64,000 nt of DNA from Lepisosteus oculatus (taxonomy: Eukaryota; Chordata; Actinopteri; Semionotiformes; Lepisosteidae), in contig NC_090709.1 in assembly GCF_040954835.1 (NCBI RefSeq), positions 46,890,976 through 46,954,975 of the forward strand, in the 5' to 3' direction. Below are positions 1 through 12,759 of this stretch, piece after piece. Under the pieces are notes generated by a model. It made no database searches. It was not told the origin of the DNA and saw only the letters and a list, made by a program, of their open reading frames with translations. Position numbers and translations under genes: made by a program. Position 1 is the first letter of the stretch, and each line of letters starts with the position of its first letter.

Positions 1-75
1 GCCATAATCAGGAGCAGGGGGCCTATGCCTGAATTGCATCGCCCTTGCGTCTCGCGCAGGACTCGGCGATCTCCC

Positions 76-714
76 CTATGCCGATCCGACCACAGACCCT
101 GGCCGGGAGAAACCCCCTCCCGGCGCGCTGGGTGAGCGCTCCGGGCTGCTAGGTGGGCTGGCATGCAAGTGGGATCTAGCCTGTTTTGCTTCCAGTACGG
201 CAGCATCTAACTCCTTTTGCCTTTCCTGGCTGAGCTCATTTAAACTCTCTATTTCTTTTTCTTTTTCTTTCAAGCTCGCTTCCAGGTCTCTCCTACCTAC
301 CTCAGCCGCAGTTTCTCTAGTAGACAGGTCATCTAATTTACCTAAAACTTCCCTGAGTCTGTCTTCACTTTCCTCATTTTTCACTCTCTTTTCTCTGATT
401 ATATCCAACAACTCAACTCGCTCCGCCTTATATCTTTCTAGCTTTCCCTGAAGCTTTTGAAACTTTGTCAGCTCGGACAAAGACAGTTCCAGCTGTTTAG
501 CTAGATTTAAGGCGAAACTCGATAGGACCTGAACTGCGTTCACTGACCCTCCTGTGTTAAGCTGGTTCGCTACCTTGGCTACTAAATCTACTTGCAGCTT
601 CTCAATATCATCAAAGTTCAACTTTTCGATACCGCTCCAGTAACCAGGATTGTCGTCGCTAGAAATAGTACTTATAAGCGACTCCTTTTCAGACATTTTA
701 GCAGCCATTGTCAT
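76..714 (-). CDS. Gag-like N-terminal region of the LTR element
   Basis: An open 212-residue frame directly downstream of the primer-binding site and leader. The protein starts MTMAAKMSEKESL, has a long charged heptad-rich stretch (about residues 75-180, rich in Glu, Lys, Leu and Arg) that should form a coiled coil, and ends in a Pro/Ser/Gly-rich tail. No zinc knuckle or protease is visible in this piece. The gag assignment rests on position and orientation relative to the LTR and primer-binding site, not on a recognised capsid motif. It is treated as part of an old element, not as a host gene. Confidence 0.6.
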   Translation of the reverse strand: MTMAAKMSEKESLISTISSDDNPGYWSGIEKLNFDDIEKLQVDLVAKVANQLNTGGSVNAVQVLSSFALNLAKQLELSLSELTKFQKLQGKLERYKAERVELLDIIREKRVKNEESEDRLREVLGKLDDLSTRETAAEVGRRDLEASLKEKEKEIESLNELSQERQKELDAAVLEAKQARSHLHASPPSSPERSPSAPGGGFSRPGSVVGSA

Positions 715-966
715 TACGTCAGAGAAACTTTAAGAGTATTACTTTTTTTTCCTTTTACTAAAATACAGTATGGAATTTAAACACCCGAGCAGATGGATTT
801 CCAATCAGCACACGTTACACTAAACGCTAAAAAACAGGGGGATTTCTTTGCGCAGTTATCAGCACACCCGGTATTCGCCTATAGAAGCCGCGGTGCTGTG
901 CTGAACTTGAACTCACAGCAATATCAGTTATTCTGTGCGATTGATTCTCATTTCATTCTTAACTCC

Positions 967-984
967 GCCCACCCAGGGACGCCA
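967..984 (-). other. Primer-binding site matching tRNA-Asn
   Basis: The plus-strand sequence GCCCACCCAGGGACGCCA equals the last 15 bases of vertebrate tRNA-Asn(GTT) followed by CCA, as I recall that tRNA. The minus strand is thus an 18-base perfect primer-binding site, 5 bases from the LTR end. This sets the element's direction and indicates tRNA-Asn priming. Confidence 0.8.
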
Positions 985-989
985 TTAAA

Positions 990-2370
990 TGTAGTGGTTT
1001 GATGGGTTTACTGAGATAATTATTAATTGTAGCTGTAATCACGAGGTTGTTCGTTGGGGCTTTTAGAAAATCAATCATCAGAACAACTAACAACGCACAC
1101 ACACGGGTTCAATACACGGGATACATTTATTTATATAACTGTGCACCAAACATATACTAGTCTGCCTGGATACGAGCGGCAGACCTTACGGTGAGGGTTA
1201 TCAATATACAAGGTATATAATCTCGAAGAGATGCAAACACAAAGAGATACAGAACAGAGAATATATGTCAATATATATCGTTCGGTTACCAAATCGCTAA
1301 TCAGTGTTATTACCCACTGTTACTCTAAACTCGGAAGTAAATACATTACTCATGAATTAAATTGAAAACAACTTGTGTTGAGGTACAATTGAATTCTCGA
1401 GACGCTATGTAGAACATGGGGTTTACTTATCCACTGTGTTTGGATTTGGAGTTTCCCGGCACGAACACCAAACCAGCTGACAGGCTCTGTTGCAGCCTCT
1501 GTTGCAGCGGTTGTCCAATGGGCGTTGTGACGGCGTCCTCTGGCTACCGGCCAACCAGTCGAGGTGCAGCTCGGAGTAGGACGGGCGGAGGAATCTAACT
1601 GCGGCGCGCAGGGCAGTCGTTGCTCCGAGGGGATCTACCAGCAGTCCAGCTGGCTAGTAGAAAGTCTCTATGCACAGAGTGTGACCGCGAGTCCTCACTC
1701 AAGTCACTCTTTTGCCTGGGAAGAAACTGGTTCGTTCCCGGTCCAGCGCTGCTTCTGAATAAGCTATTCAGGTTGTTGACGAGGGTCCAACTGTAGGCTG
1801 CCGTTGATCAAGCGGAGCATTCACGTTGGTAGAATTCTGAGTACGTACGGGTTCCTCGGCCTCGCGCTTAGAACAAAGTCCAAGTCCTTTTGCAGACAAC
1901 AGCAGTTGTCACGTGATTGTCTCTGAGGATGCGCGAAAATGGCCAAGGAGAGCCCAGAACTGAGCTTGCGCTCCCTTTTTGATCAAGACCCAGATGTGTG
2001 CTGATTGGTTGAGAGTTTGGCGGGCATTGGAGACCCACGTGGTATTTCCACGCCCTGCCAGTCCCTGATTGGTTGGTCAAGGTGAGATATAAGTCACTTA
2101 CTCTTGAAACTTAGGAATGCAGTCCAGATGTCCATTCGGCACTCCCTAGACTGATAGGCGCCAATGGATGAACATTGATCATGATAGCCAGGCTCAGCTA
2201 AGTGCATCCCCGTCTGGGAGCTTGTTTCTTATCACAAGAAAACACTCTTAAATCAGCTTGCATGAATTCTTTCTCTGTGGCTGCACCACAGAGATGGAGG
2301 GTGAGATGGGGCCTCTTTTAGGAGCATACCAACGCTTAATTCTGTCTTATTAACAAGCATTGCCGCTACA
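990..2370 (-). repeat. 5' LTR of the left-edge retroelement (LTR copy 1)
   Basis: On the minus strand it starts TGTAGCGG and ends CCACTACA, so it has TG...CA ends with short inverted repeats. Two further copies, at 25756-27063 and 37183-37863, share its sequence without any internal retroelement sequence, which fixes the boundaries. Length is about 1.38 kb, long for an LTR. Confidence 0.85.
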
Positions 2371-2388
2371 ACAGTAAGACAGGAAGAA

Positions 2389-2462
2389 AGGCACTGCTGG
2401 AATTCGGACCCAGGATCTCCTGTTTACTAGACAGGCGCTTTAGCCAACTAAGCCACGGCGCC
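2389..2462 (-). tRNA. tRNA-Thr(AGT), unit 1, weakened
   Basis: 74 bases, with anticodon loop CTAGTAA between paired CCTGT and ACAGG. The acceptor stem has a C6:A67 mismatch found in no other unit, and position 55 is C instead of T. It ends 19 bases from the inserted LTR. Probably not functional. Confidence 0.8.
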
Positions 2463-4142
2463 GGCAAAGTGCTGTCCTTTGACAGCCACTTGGACACGTC
2501 TCAACTGCTCTGAGACATCTGCGTTCGGTGTGCACCGAGCCTGCTCGCCTTGCAAGTTGCCTCATTTACATGCGATAGTTCCACCACTAAGAGAAAGGAT
2601 GAGAAATGGCTTTTATCTGGCACTTTTCATGTCAGAGGATCTCAATCTGCTTTCCGTGTACAAGAGGATGTCCAACTCATGTAGCTAAAGACGTAGACGA
2701 CAGTGCTCCACTGAAATCTAGATCTCACAACCCTCGGCATGGCTCCGCTGTGTTCTGCTTTAGACAAAGGGGGGAAAAGACTTCTTTCATCACACGTTTT
2801 ACACTGTTTACGGTGTTTGCAGTGCTCTTTCTTAAATGAAACCAGGAATCGGCACCATATGAGGTGAGACTAGATAATATTGGATCAAGTAGCCTCGCCA
2901 TTCCATGCGTGACGTGAGCAAAGTGTAATTCCTGTCTTTATAGTGTGCTTGTTAGAGACTTAGCTGGCACCCAGAGCGCTTTAAATCCGGGAGTCAGCAG
3001 CCCAAGACAAGAGAGCTTCCTTCGTCTATGTTTTTTGCGTGAAGGGGAAAACCATGCGTGTGCTGCAAACGATCTTAGTATCGAAGTGCCATCCCACATA
3101 ACCGATCCGAACAATCTGCTTTACAGAGAAGCACTGCCGGAGATTATCGTTGGCAAACTGAAGACCAGGCTGACCTCTTCTGTGACTCTTGAACACTGAG
3201 TCTCAAGGTTGTGAATTCAAACTCCACGCTGGCAGGAAATTCCATAGGTAATGATCACATTTTCTTGCATGCTAATCAAAACAAAATATTAAGAAACTTT
3301 TCCCGATACCAGTATTTTACAAAAGTAAAGGCACATGGCACATGTGTGCCACATCACGTCCGAGTTTAGTGACAACTACCTCAGAGATTGTAAGCTGGGT
3401 AGTTTCAGATCAGATCACTTTTTTTATCAAAGGTTCAAGCAAACCCGAATACTTTTGCAAGAGACATTTCAGAATCCCAGTCCAATCCAGTACGATTGCT
3501 GGATCCTTCGAATTCGACTGAACTATAGCACAGATCTGCAGTCCACCATTAGAATACTGTGGGTGTGTTGTATAAGCCATACTGCCAAAAATAGTTCTAA
3601 AACAGGAGATACATCCTCGTTTAGGAATGTGGTATAAAGTGAAATGGTCTTGGAAGAGTCCTACGTTTGAACAGTTCAAAATAGACGTAAAGGGGTATTT
3701 ACGGACTCTTTCGAAATGTAAGAACAAGCTGTGCGGACCTTATCTTTATTTACCTTGTGTAATCTTTTTTTCATGAAGTGTAATTGTATTATAGCATGTG
3801 CCCCTGATGATTTTCTTGATACTTTATATGTGCTCTTGTTTGTATTGTATGTAGTTTTTTTGTTCAAATAAAACGTAAAAGACACAACTTTCCTGATGCG
3901 GCTGCTGTAAAAATAAAATGAAATCAAGGGTGCTGTACACAGAGGTTCTGAACCCTGCTCCACAGAAGATCTTTATCCAGAGGTGTTAAAGAAGTCGAGA
4001 TCTCGCCATGAGAGGGGAAGCATCTCAGAAAAAGCAGGTGCAGTCGGTTCCACGGTCATAACACCACTAAATCGGGCGACAAGAGCAAAACCCACCCGGC
4101 TTCCTCCAGGCAAGTAATGAGACAAAGAGACAGTGCACAGCG

Positions 4143-4224
4143 GGTAGCGTGGCCGAGCGGTCTAAGGTGCTGGATTAAGGCCCCAGTCTCTTCGGGGGTG
4201 TGGGTTTGAATCCCACCGCTGCCA
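4143..4224 (+). tRNA. tRNA-Leu(AAG), unit 1, weakened
   Basis: 82 bases with the long variable arm typical of tRNA-Leu and anticodon AAG. The anticodon stem has an A31:C39 mismatch, shared with units 2 and 3, and the T-loop reads TTTGAAT (C56 changed). A run of five T about 60 bases downstream could terminate polymerase III. Confidence 0.8.
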
Positions 4225-5234
4225 GGTGCTTCTATCAAGACCCCCTTTCAGCTGGCTTCAGACAAAAGGGAGGGAACTGCTTTTTGGCAGTCTCTCGAGA
4301 AACTAAGCAAAGTGCTTAAAGATACTTTCTCAGCTTGATATCAAGGCACAAAACAAAAACCTTCTTGCGTCCTCTCAACCCAAAAGCGCTTTGCCACTTT
4401 TTGCGTTATGCAGGAACGACGTCTGCCCAGATCACTTTTGTGTCAATGCAAATCCTAGTGTGCCCTCCGTTTTAATGTTGGCTGTGCTGGCGTCCTGCTT
4501 CTGTCTGTGAAACTTGAATGTTCTCCTTCTTCACACCAAATCGTCGGCGGGGGTTGAGCTTGTTAAATCTTTGCGCATAGTGCTCCTTTGGAAGTACTTT
4601 GTCCAAGTTCAAAAGCGATCGTGGGATTTACTTCATGCGTTCAAAAAGCATGCCTCGCACGACAGATTTAAATGGGGAATGGAGCCTGCTTCTTGCTGTT
4701 TTTCCTGTGGTTGCAGTTACAAAGTTGATCGTGCTTTCACATTCTGTTAACAGTATTCACTGGCTGAGCTTTATCAGTTGGTTCGTAAAGGAATCTGCTT
4801 TGGTTCCAGAAAAGTCCTCTGTAGTGTGTTTTTTTCCGTGCCCATGGCAGTCTTTTAAAGCTGGTAGTAATGGCGGCGAAGGTAATTTTTTATCCTCTTT
4901 AAAAGAATAAGGACGGGCTGGGGCGAGCTCCATTTACCACTCTTTCAGTTAACCGCCGAACTCGCAAACTGATTACACTGCAGAGCCACAGGCGCCTCGC
5001 TTTTCTCCATTCTCTGGGTTAGGGTGAAAAAAAAACTTTGCTGGTATTAGCTGGCCTGCTGGGAGTACCTCTTCTTCAATGATAAGCAAGAGTTGTGTTT
5101 CATCTTTCGCAAGCTGTATAGATTTCTTTCAAAACAAGTTGTTCCAGAAAGGAAACGAACACTTGCATTCACCTGAATTAAAAGGCATGGGATTTGCTCG
5201 TAAGGATAAATTCTGTACAGTAAGACAGGAAGAA

Positions 5235-5308
5235 AGGCACCGCTGGGATTCGGACCCAGGATCTCCTGTTTACTAGACAGGCACTTTAGCCAACTAAGCC
5301 ACGGCGCC
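5235..5308 (-). tRNA. tRNA-Thr(AGT), unit 2
   Basis: 74 bases and cloverleaf-compatible. C25 is changed to T, giving a G10:U25 wobble in the D stem. T-loop TCCGAAT has C at position 55. Confidence 0.85.
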
Positions 5309-6987
5309 GGCAAAGTGCTGTCCTTTGACATCCACTTGGACACGTCTCAACTGCTCTGAGACATTTGCATTCGGTGTGCACCGAGCCTGCTCGCTTTGCA
5401 AGTTGCCTCATTTACATGCGATAGCTCCACCACTAAGAGAAAGGATTAGAAATGGCTTTTATCTGGCACTTTTCATGTCAGAGGATCTCAATCTGCTTTC
5501 CGTGTACAAGAGGATGTCCAACTCATGTAGCTAAAGACGTAGACGACAGTGCTCCACTGAAATCTAGATCTCACAACCCTCGGCATGGCTCCGCTGTGTT
5601 CTGCTTTAGACAAAGGGGGGAAAAGACTTCTTTCATCACACGTTTTACACTGTTTACGGTGTTTGCAGTGCTCTTTCTTAAATGAAACCAGGAATCGGCA
5701 CCATATGAGGTGAGACTAGATAATATTGGATCAAGTAGCCTCGCCATTCCATGCGTGACGTGAGCAAAGTGTAATTCCTGTCTTTATAGTGTGCTTGTTA
5801 GAGACTTAGCTGGCACCCAGAGCGCTTTAAATCCGGGAGTCAGCAGCCCAAGTCAAGAGAGCTTCCTTCGTCTATGTTTTTTGCGTGAAGGGGGAAAACC
5901 ATGCGTGTGCTGCAAACGATCTTAGTATCGAAGTGCCATCCCACATAACCGATCCGAACAATCTGCTTTACAGAGAAGCACTGCCGGAGCTTATCGTTGG
6001 CAAACTGAAGACCAGGCTGACCTCTTCTGTGACTCTTGAACACTGAGTCTCAAGGTTGTGAATTCAAACTCCACGCTGGCAGGAAATTCCATAGGTAATG
6101 ATCACATTTTCTTGCATGCTAATCAAAAGAAATATTAAGAAACTTTTCCCGATACCAGTATTTTACAAAAGTAAAGGCACATGGCACATGTGTGCCACAT
6201 CACGTCCGAGTTTAGTGACAACTACCTCAGAGATTGTAAGCTGGGTAGTTTCAGATCAGATCACTTTTTTATCAAAGGTTCAAGCAAACCCGAATACTTT
6301 TGCAAGAGACATTTCAGAATCCCAGTCCAATCCAGTACGATTGCTGGATCCTTCGAATTCGACTGAACTATAGCACAGATCTGCAGTCCACCATTAGAAT
6401 ACTGTGGGTGTGTTGTATAAGCCATACTGCCGAAAATAGTTCTAAAACAGGAGATACATCCTCGTTTAGGAATGTGGTATAAAGTGAAATGGTCTTGGAA
6501 GAGTCCTACGTTTGAACAGTTCAAAATAGACGTAAAGGGGTATTTACGGACTCTTTCGAAATGTAAGAACAAGCTGTGCGGACCTTATCTTTATTTACCT
6601 TGTGTAATCTTTTTTTCATGAAGTGTAATTGTATTATAGCATGTGCCCCTGATGATTTTCTTGATACTTTATATGTGCTCTTGTTTGTATTGTATGTAGT
6701 TTTTTTGTTCAAATCAAACGTAAAAGACACAACTTTCCGGATGCGGCTGCTGTAAAAATAAAATGAAATCAAGGGTGCTGTACGCAGAGGTTCTGAACCC
6801 TGCTCCACAGAAGATCTTTATCCAGAGGTGTTAAAGAAGTCGAGATCTCGCCATGAGAGGGGAAGCATCTCAGAAAAAGCAGGTGCAGTCGGTTCCACGG
6901 ACATAACACCACTAAATCGGGCGACAAGAGCAAAACCCACCCGGCTTCCTCCAGGCAAGTAATGAGACAAAGAAACAATGCACAGCG

Positions 6988-7069
6988 GGTAGCGTGGCCG
7001 AGCGGTCTAAGGTGCTGGATTAAGGCCCCAGTCTCTTCGGGGGCATGGGTTCGAATCCCACCGCTGCCA
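6988..7069 (+). tRNA. tRNA-Leu(AAG), unit 2, weakened
   Basis: 82 bases, anticodon AAG, T-loop TTCGAAT. It has the A31:C39 anticodon-stem mismatch and an A49:C65 mismatch at the base of the T stem. Confidence 0.82.
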
Positions 7070-8080
7070 GGTGCTTCTATCAAGACCCCCTTTCAGCTGG
7101 CTTCAGACAAAAGGGAGGGAACTGCTTTTTGGCAGTCTCTCGAGAAACTAAGCAAAGTGCTTAAAGATACTTTCTCAGCTTGATATCAAGGCACAAAACA
7201 AAAACCTTCTTGCGTCCTCTCAACCCAAAAGCGCTTTGCCACTTTTTGCGTTATGCAGGGAACGACGTCTGCCCAGATCACTTTTGTGTCAATGCAAATC
7301 GTAGTGTGCCCTCCGTTTTAATGTTGGCTGTGCTGGCGTCCTGCTTCTGTCTGTGAAACTTGAATGTTCTCCTTCTTCACACCAAATCGTCGGCGGGGGT
7401 TGAGCTTGTTAAATCTTTGCGCATAGCGCTCCTTTGGAAGTACTTTGTCCAAGTTCAAAAGCGATCGTGGGATTTACTTCATGCGTTCAAAAAGCATGCC
7501 TCGCACGACAGATTTAAATGGGGAATGGAGCCTGCTTCTTGCTGTTTTTCCTGTGGTTGCAGTTACAAAGTTGATCGTGCTTTCACATTCTGTTAACAGT
7601 ATTCACTGGCTGAGCTTTATCAGTTGGTTCGTAAAGGAATCTGCTTCGGTTCCAGAAAAGTCCTCTGTAGTGTGTTTTTTTCCGTGCCCATGGCAGTCTT
7701 TTAAAGCTGGTAGTAATGGCGGCGAAGGTAATTTTTTATCCTCTTTAAAAGAATAAGGACGGGCTGGGGCGAGCTCCATTTACCACTTTTTCAGTTAACC
7801 GCCGAACTCGCAAACTGATTACACTGCAGAGCCACAGGCGCCTCGCTTTTCTCCATTCTCTGGGTTAGGGTGAAAAAAAAACTTTGCTGGTATTATCTGG
7901 CCTGCTGGGAGTACCTCTTCTTCACTGATAAGCAAGAGTTGTGTTTCATCTTTCGCAAGCTGTATAGATTTCTTTCAAAACAAGTTGTTCCAGAAAGGAA
8001 ACGAACACTTGCATTCACCTGAATTAAAAGGTATGGGATTTGCTCGTAAGGATAAATTCTGTACAGTAAGACAGGAAGAA

Positions 8081-8154
8081 AGGCACCGCTGGGATTCGGA
8101 CCCAGGATCTCCTGTTTACTAGACAGGCGCTTTAGCCAACTAAGCCACGGCGCC
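8081..8154 (-). tRNA. tRNA-Thr(AGT), unit 3
   Basis: 74 bases with all stems paired. It is the best-formed tRNA-Thr among units 1-6; the only oddity is C55 in the T-loop (TCCGAAT). Confidence 0.88.
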
Positions 8155-9833
8155 GGCAAAGTGCTGTCCTTTGACAGCCACTTGGACACGTCTCAACTGC
8201 TCTGAGACATCTGCATTCGGTGTGCACCGAGCCTGCTCGCTTTGCAAGTTGCCTCATTTACATGCGATAGCTTAACCACTAAGAGAAAGGATTAGAAATG
8301 GCTTTCATCTGGCACTTTTCATGTCAGAGGATCTCAATCTGCTTTCCGTGTACAAGAGGATGTCCAACTCATGTAGCTAAAGACGTAGACGACAGTGCTC
8401 CACTGAAATCTAGATCTCACAACCCTCGGCATGGCTCCGCTGTGTTCTGCTTTAGACAAAGGGGGGAAAAGACTTCTTTCATCACACGTTTTACACTGTT
8501 TACGGTGTTTGCAGTGCTCTTTCTTAAATGAAACCAGGAATCGGCACCATATGAGGTGAGACTAGATAATATTGGATCAAGTAGCCTCGCCATTCCATGC
8601 GTGACGTGAGCAAAGTGTAATTCCTGTCTTTATAGTGTGCTTGTTAGAGACTTAGCTGGCACCCAGAGCGCTTTAAATCCGGGAGTCAGCAGCCCAGGAC
8701 AAGAGAGCTTCCTTCGTCTATGTTTTTTGCGTGAAGGGGGAAAACCATGCGTGTGCTGCAAACGATCTTAGTATCGAAGTGCCGTCCCACATAACCGATC
8801 CGAACAATCTGCTTTACAGAGGAGCACTGCCGGAGCTTATCGTTGGCAAACTGAAGACCAGGCTGACCTCTTCTGTGACTCTTGAACACTGAGTCTCAAG
8901 GTTGTGAATTCAAACTCCACGCTGGCAGGAAATTCCATAGGTAATGATCACATTTTCTTGCATGCTAATCAAAAGAAATATTAAGAAACTTTTCCCGATA
9001 CCAGTATTTTACAAAAGTAAAGGCACATGGTACATGTGTGCCACATCACGTCCGAGTTTAGTGACAACTACCTCAGAGATTGTAAGCTGGGTAGTTTCAG
9101 ATCAGATCACTTTTTTATCAAAGGTTCAAGCAAACCCGAATACTTTTGCAAGAGACATTTCAGAATCCCAGTCCAATCCAGTACGATTGCTGGATCCTTC
9201 GAATTCGACTGAACTATAGCACAGATCTGCAGTCCACCATTAGAATACTGTGGGTGTGTTGTATAAGCCATACTGCCGAAAATAGTTCTAAAACAGGAGA
9301 TACATCCTCGTTTAGGAATGTGGTATAAAGTGAAATGGTCTTGGAAGAGTCCTACGTTTGAACAGTTCAAAATAGACGTAAAGGGGTATTTACGGACTCT
9401 TTCGAAATGTAAGAACAAGCTGTGCGGACCTTATCTTTATTTACCTTGTGTAATCTTTTTTTCATGAAGTGTAATTGTATTATAGCATGTGCCCCTGATG
9501 ATTTTCTTGATACTTTATATGTGCTCTTGTTTGTATTGTATGTAGTTTTGTTGTTCAAATAAAACGTAAAAGACACAACTTTCCGGATGCGGCTGCTGTA
9601 AAAATAAAATGACATCAAGGGTGCTGTACGCAGAGGTTCTGAACCCTGCTCCACAGAAGATCTTTATCAAGAGGTGTTAAAGAAGTCGAGATCTCGCCAT
9701 GAGAGGGGAAGCATCTCAGAAAAAGCAGGTGCAGTCGGTTCCACGGACATAACACCACTAAATCGGGCGACAAGAGCAAAACCCACCCGGCTTCCTCCAG
9801 GCAAGTAATGAGACAAAGAAACAGTGCACAGCG

Positions 9834-9915
9834 GGTAGCGTGGCCGAGCGGTCTAAGGTGCTGGATTAAGGCCCCAGTCTTTTCGGGGGCGTGGGTTCGA
9901 ATCCTACCGCTGCCA
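9834..9915 (+). tRNA. tRNA-Leu(AAG), unit 3
   Basis: 82 bases, anticodon AAG. It has the A31:C39 mismatch and one G:U wobble in the T stem (CCTAC side); the T-loop is canonical. Confidence 0.83.
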
Positions 9916-10926
9916 GGTGCTTCTATCAAGACCCCCTTTCAGCTGGCTTCAGACAAAAGGGAGGGAGCTGCTTTTTGGCAGTCTCTCGAGAAACTAAGCA
10001 AAGTGCTTAAAGATACTTTCTCAGCTTGATATCAAGGCACAAAACAAAAACCTTCTTGCGTCCTCTCAACCCAAAAGCGCTTTGCCACTTTTTGCGTTAT
10101 GCAGGGAACGACGTCTGCCCAGATCACTTTTGTGTCAATGCAAATCCTAGTGTGCCCTCCGTTTTAATGTTGGCTGTGCTGGCGTCCTGCTTCTGTCTGT
10201 GAAACTTGAATGTTCTGCTTCTTCACACCAAATCGTCGGCGGGGGTTGAGCTTGTTAAATCTTTGCGCATAGCGCTCCTTTGGAAGTACTTTGTCCAAGT
10301 TCAAAAGCGATCGTGGGATTTACTTCATGCGTTCAAAAAGCATGCCTCGCACGACAGATTTAAATGGGGAATGGAGCCTGCTTCTTGCTGTTTTTCCTGT
10401 GGTTGCAGTTACAAAGTTGATCGTGCTTTCACATTCTGTTAACAGTATTCACTGGCTGAGCTTTATCAGTTGGTTCGTAAAGGAATCTGCTTCGGTTCCA
10501 GAAAAGTCCTCTGTAGTGTGTTTTTTTCCGTGCCCATGGCAGTCTTTTAAAGCTGGTAGTAATGGCGGCGAAGGTAATTTTTTATCCTCTTTAAAAGAAT
10601 AAGGACGGGCTGGGGCGAGCTCCATTTACCACTCTTTCAGTTAACCGCCGAACTCGCAAACTGATTACACTGCAGAGCCACAGGCGCCTCGCTTTTCTCC
10701 ATTCTCTGGGTTAGGGTGAAAAAAAAACTTTGCTGGTATTAGCTGGCCTGCTGGGAGTACCTCTTCTTCACTGATAAGCAAGAGTTGTGTTTCATCTTTC
10801 GCAAGCTGTATAGATTTCTTTCAAAACAAGTTGTTCCAGAAAGGAAATGAACACTTGCATTCACCTGAATTAAAAGGCATGGGATTTGCTCGTAAGGATA
10901 AATTCTGTACAGTAAGACAGGAAGAA

Positions 10927-11000
10927 AGGCACCGCTGGGAATCGGACCCAGGATCTCCTGTTTACTAGACAGGCCCTTTAGCCAACTAAGCCACGGCGCC
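10927..11000 (-). tRNA. tRNA-Thr(AGT), unit 4, weakened
   Basis: 74 bases. C25 is changed to G, giving a G10:G25 clash in the D stem. T-loop TCCGATT has C55 and a T at position 59. Confidence 0.8.
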
Positions 11001-12677
11001 GGCAAAGTGCTGTCCTTTGACAGCCACTTGGACACATCTCAACTGCTCTGAGACATCTGCGTTCGGTGTGCACCGAGCCTGCTCGCCTTGCAAGTTGCCT
11101 CATTTACATGCGATAGCTCCACCACTAAGAGAAAGGATGAGAAATGGCTTTTATCTGGCACTTTTCATGTCAGAGGATCTCAATCTGCTTTCCGTGTACA
11201 AGAGGATGTCCAACTCATGTAGCTAAAGACGTAGACGACAGTGCTCCACTGAAATCTAGATCTCACAACCCTCGGCATGGCTCCGCTGTGTTCTGCTTTA
11301 GACAAAGGGGGGAAAAGACTTCTTTCATCACACGTTTTACACTGTTTACGGTGTTTGCAGTGCTCTTTCTTAAATGAAACCAGGAATCGGCACCATATGA
11401 GGTGAGACTAGATAATATTGGATCAAGTAGCCTCGCCATTCCATGCGTGACGTGAGCAAAGTGTAATTCCTGTCTTTATAGTGTGCTTGTTAGAGACTTA
11501 GCTGGCACCCAGAGCGCTTTAAATCCGGGAGTCAGCAGCCCAAGACAAGAGAGCTTCCTTCGTCTATGTTTTTTGCGTGAATGGGGAAAACCATGCGTGT
11601 GCTGCAAACGATCTTAGTATCGAAGTGCCATCCCACATAACCGATCCGAACAATCTGCTTTACAGAGAAGCACTGCCGGAGCTTATCGTTGGCAAACTGA
11701 AGACCAGGCTGACCTCTTCTGTGACTCTTGAACACTGAGTCTCAAGGTTGTGAATTCAAACTCCACGCTGGCAGGAAATTCCATAGGTAATGATCACATT
11801 TTCTTGCATGCTAATCAAAAGAAATATTAAGAAACTTTTCCCGATACCAGTATTTTACAAAAGTAAAGGCACATGGCACATGTGTGCCACATCACGTCCG
11901 AGTTTAGTGACAACTACCTCAGAGATTGTAAGCTGGGTAGTTTCAGATCAGATCACTTTTTTATCAAAGGTTCAAGCAAACCCGAATACTTTTGCAAGAG
12001 ACATTTCAGAATCCCAGTCAAATCCAGTACGATTGCTGGATCCTTTGAATTCGACTGAACTATAGCACAGATCTGCAGTCCACCATTAGAATACTGTGGG
12101 TGTGCTGTATAAGCCATACCGCCCAAAATAGTTCTAAAACAGGAGAAGCATCCTCGTTGAGGAATGTGGTATAAAGTGAAATGGTCTGGGAAGAGTCCTA
12201 CGTTTGAACAGTTCAAAATAGACGTCAAGGGGTATTTACGGACTCTTTCGAAATGTAAGAACAAGCTGTGCGGACCTTATCTTTATTTACCTTGTGTAAT
12301 CGTTTTTCATAAAGTGTAATTGTATTATAGCATGTGCCCCTGACGATTTTCTTGATACGTTATATGTGCTCTTGTTTGTATTGTATGTAGTTTTGTTGTT
12401 CAAATAAAACGTAAAAGACACAACTTTCCGGATGCGGCTGCTGTAAAAATAAAATGACATCAAGGGTGCTGTACGCAGAGGTCTGAAACCTGCTCAACAG
12501 AAGATCTTTATCAAGAGGTGTTAAAGAAGTAGAGATCTCGCCATGAGAGGGGAAGCATCTCAGAAAAAGCAGGTGCAGTCGGTTCCACGGTCATAACGCC
12601 ACTAAGTCGGGCGACAAGAGCAAAACCCACCCGGCTTCCTCCGGGCAAGTAATGAGACAAAGAGACAACGCACAGCG

Positions 12678-12759
12678 GGTAGCGTGGCCGAGCGGTCTAA
12701 GGCGCTGGATTAAGGCTCCAGTCTCTTCGGGGGCGTGGGTTCGAATTCCACGGCTGCCA
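12678..12759 (+). tRNA. tRNA-Leu(AAG), unit 4, weakened
   Basis: 82 bases. The anticodon stem is fully paired (CTGGA with TCCAG), unlike units 1-3, but acceptor pair 7:66 is G:G and the T stem has one G:U wobble. Confidence 0.8.

Larger units (their letters stand above)
1..2370 (-). mobile_element. LTR retroelement fossil, 5' part only
   Basis: A minus-strand LTR element whose 5' LTR, primer-binding site and gag-like frame lie in the window; the rest lies beyond position 1. The order on the minus strand is LTR (2370 to 990), primer-binding site (984 to 967), leader, gag-like frame (714 to 76). It is inserted in the first unit of the tRNA array: the sequence after the LTR (from 2371) is the array sequence found at 5217, 8063 and later unit starts. 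The insertion is therefore younger than the array unit. Family is uncertain (Ty3/Gypsy or endogenous retrovirus), because no pol is visible here. The visible gag part looks open; the state of the whole element cannot be judged. Confidence 0.8.

Noticed and set aside
793-1002. Plus-strand 69-residue frame next to the LTR
   Set aside because: It lies antisense across the leader, primer-binding site and LTR edge of the minus-strand element.
4446-4453. ATGCAAAT octamer in each array unit as a distal element of a snRNA gene
   Set aside because: I could not find a proximal sequence element or an snRNA-like transcript at the right distance, so it may be chance conservation of the spacer.
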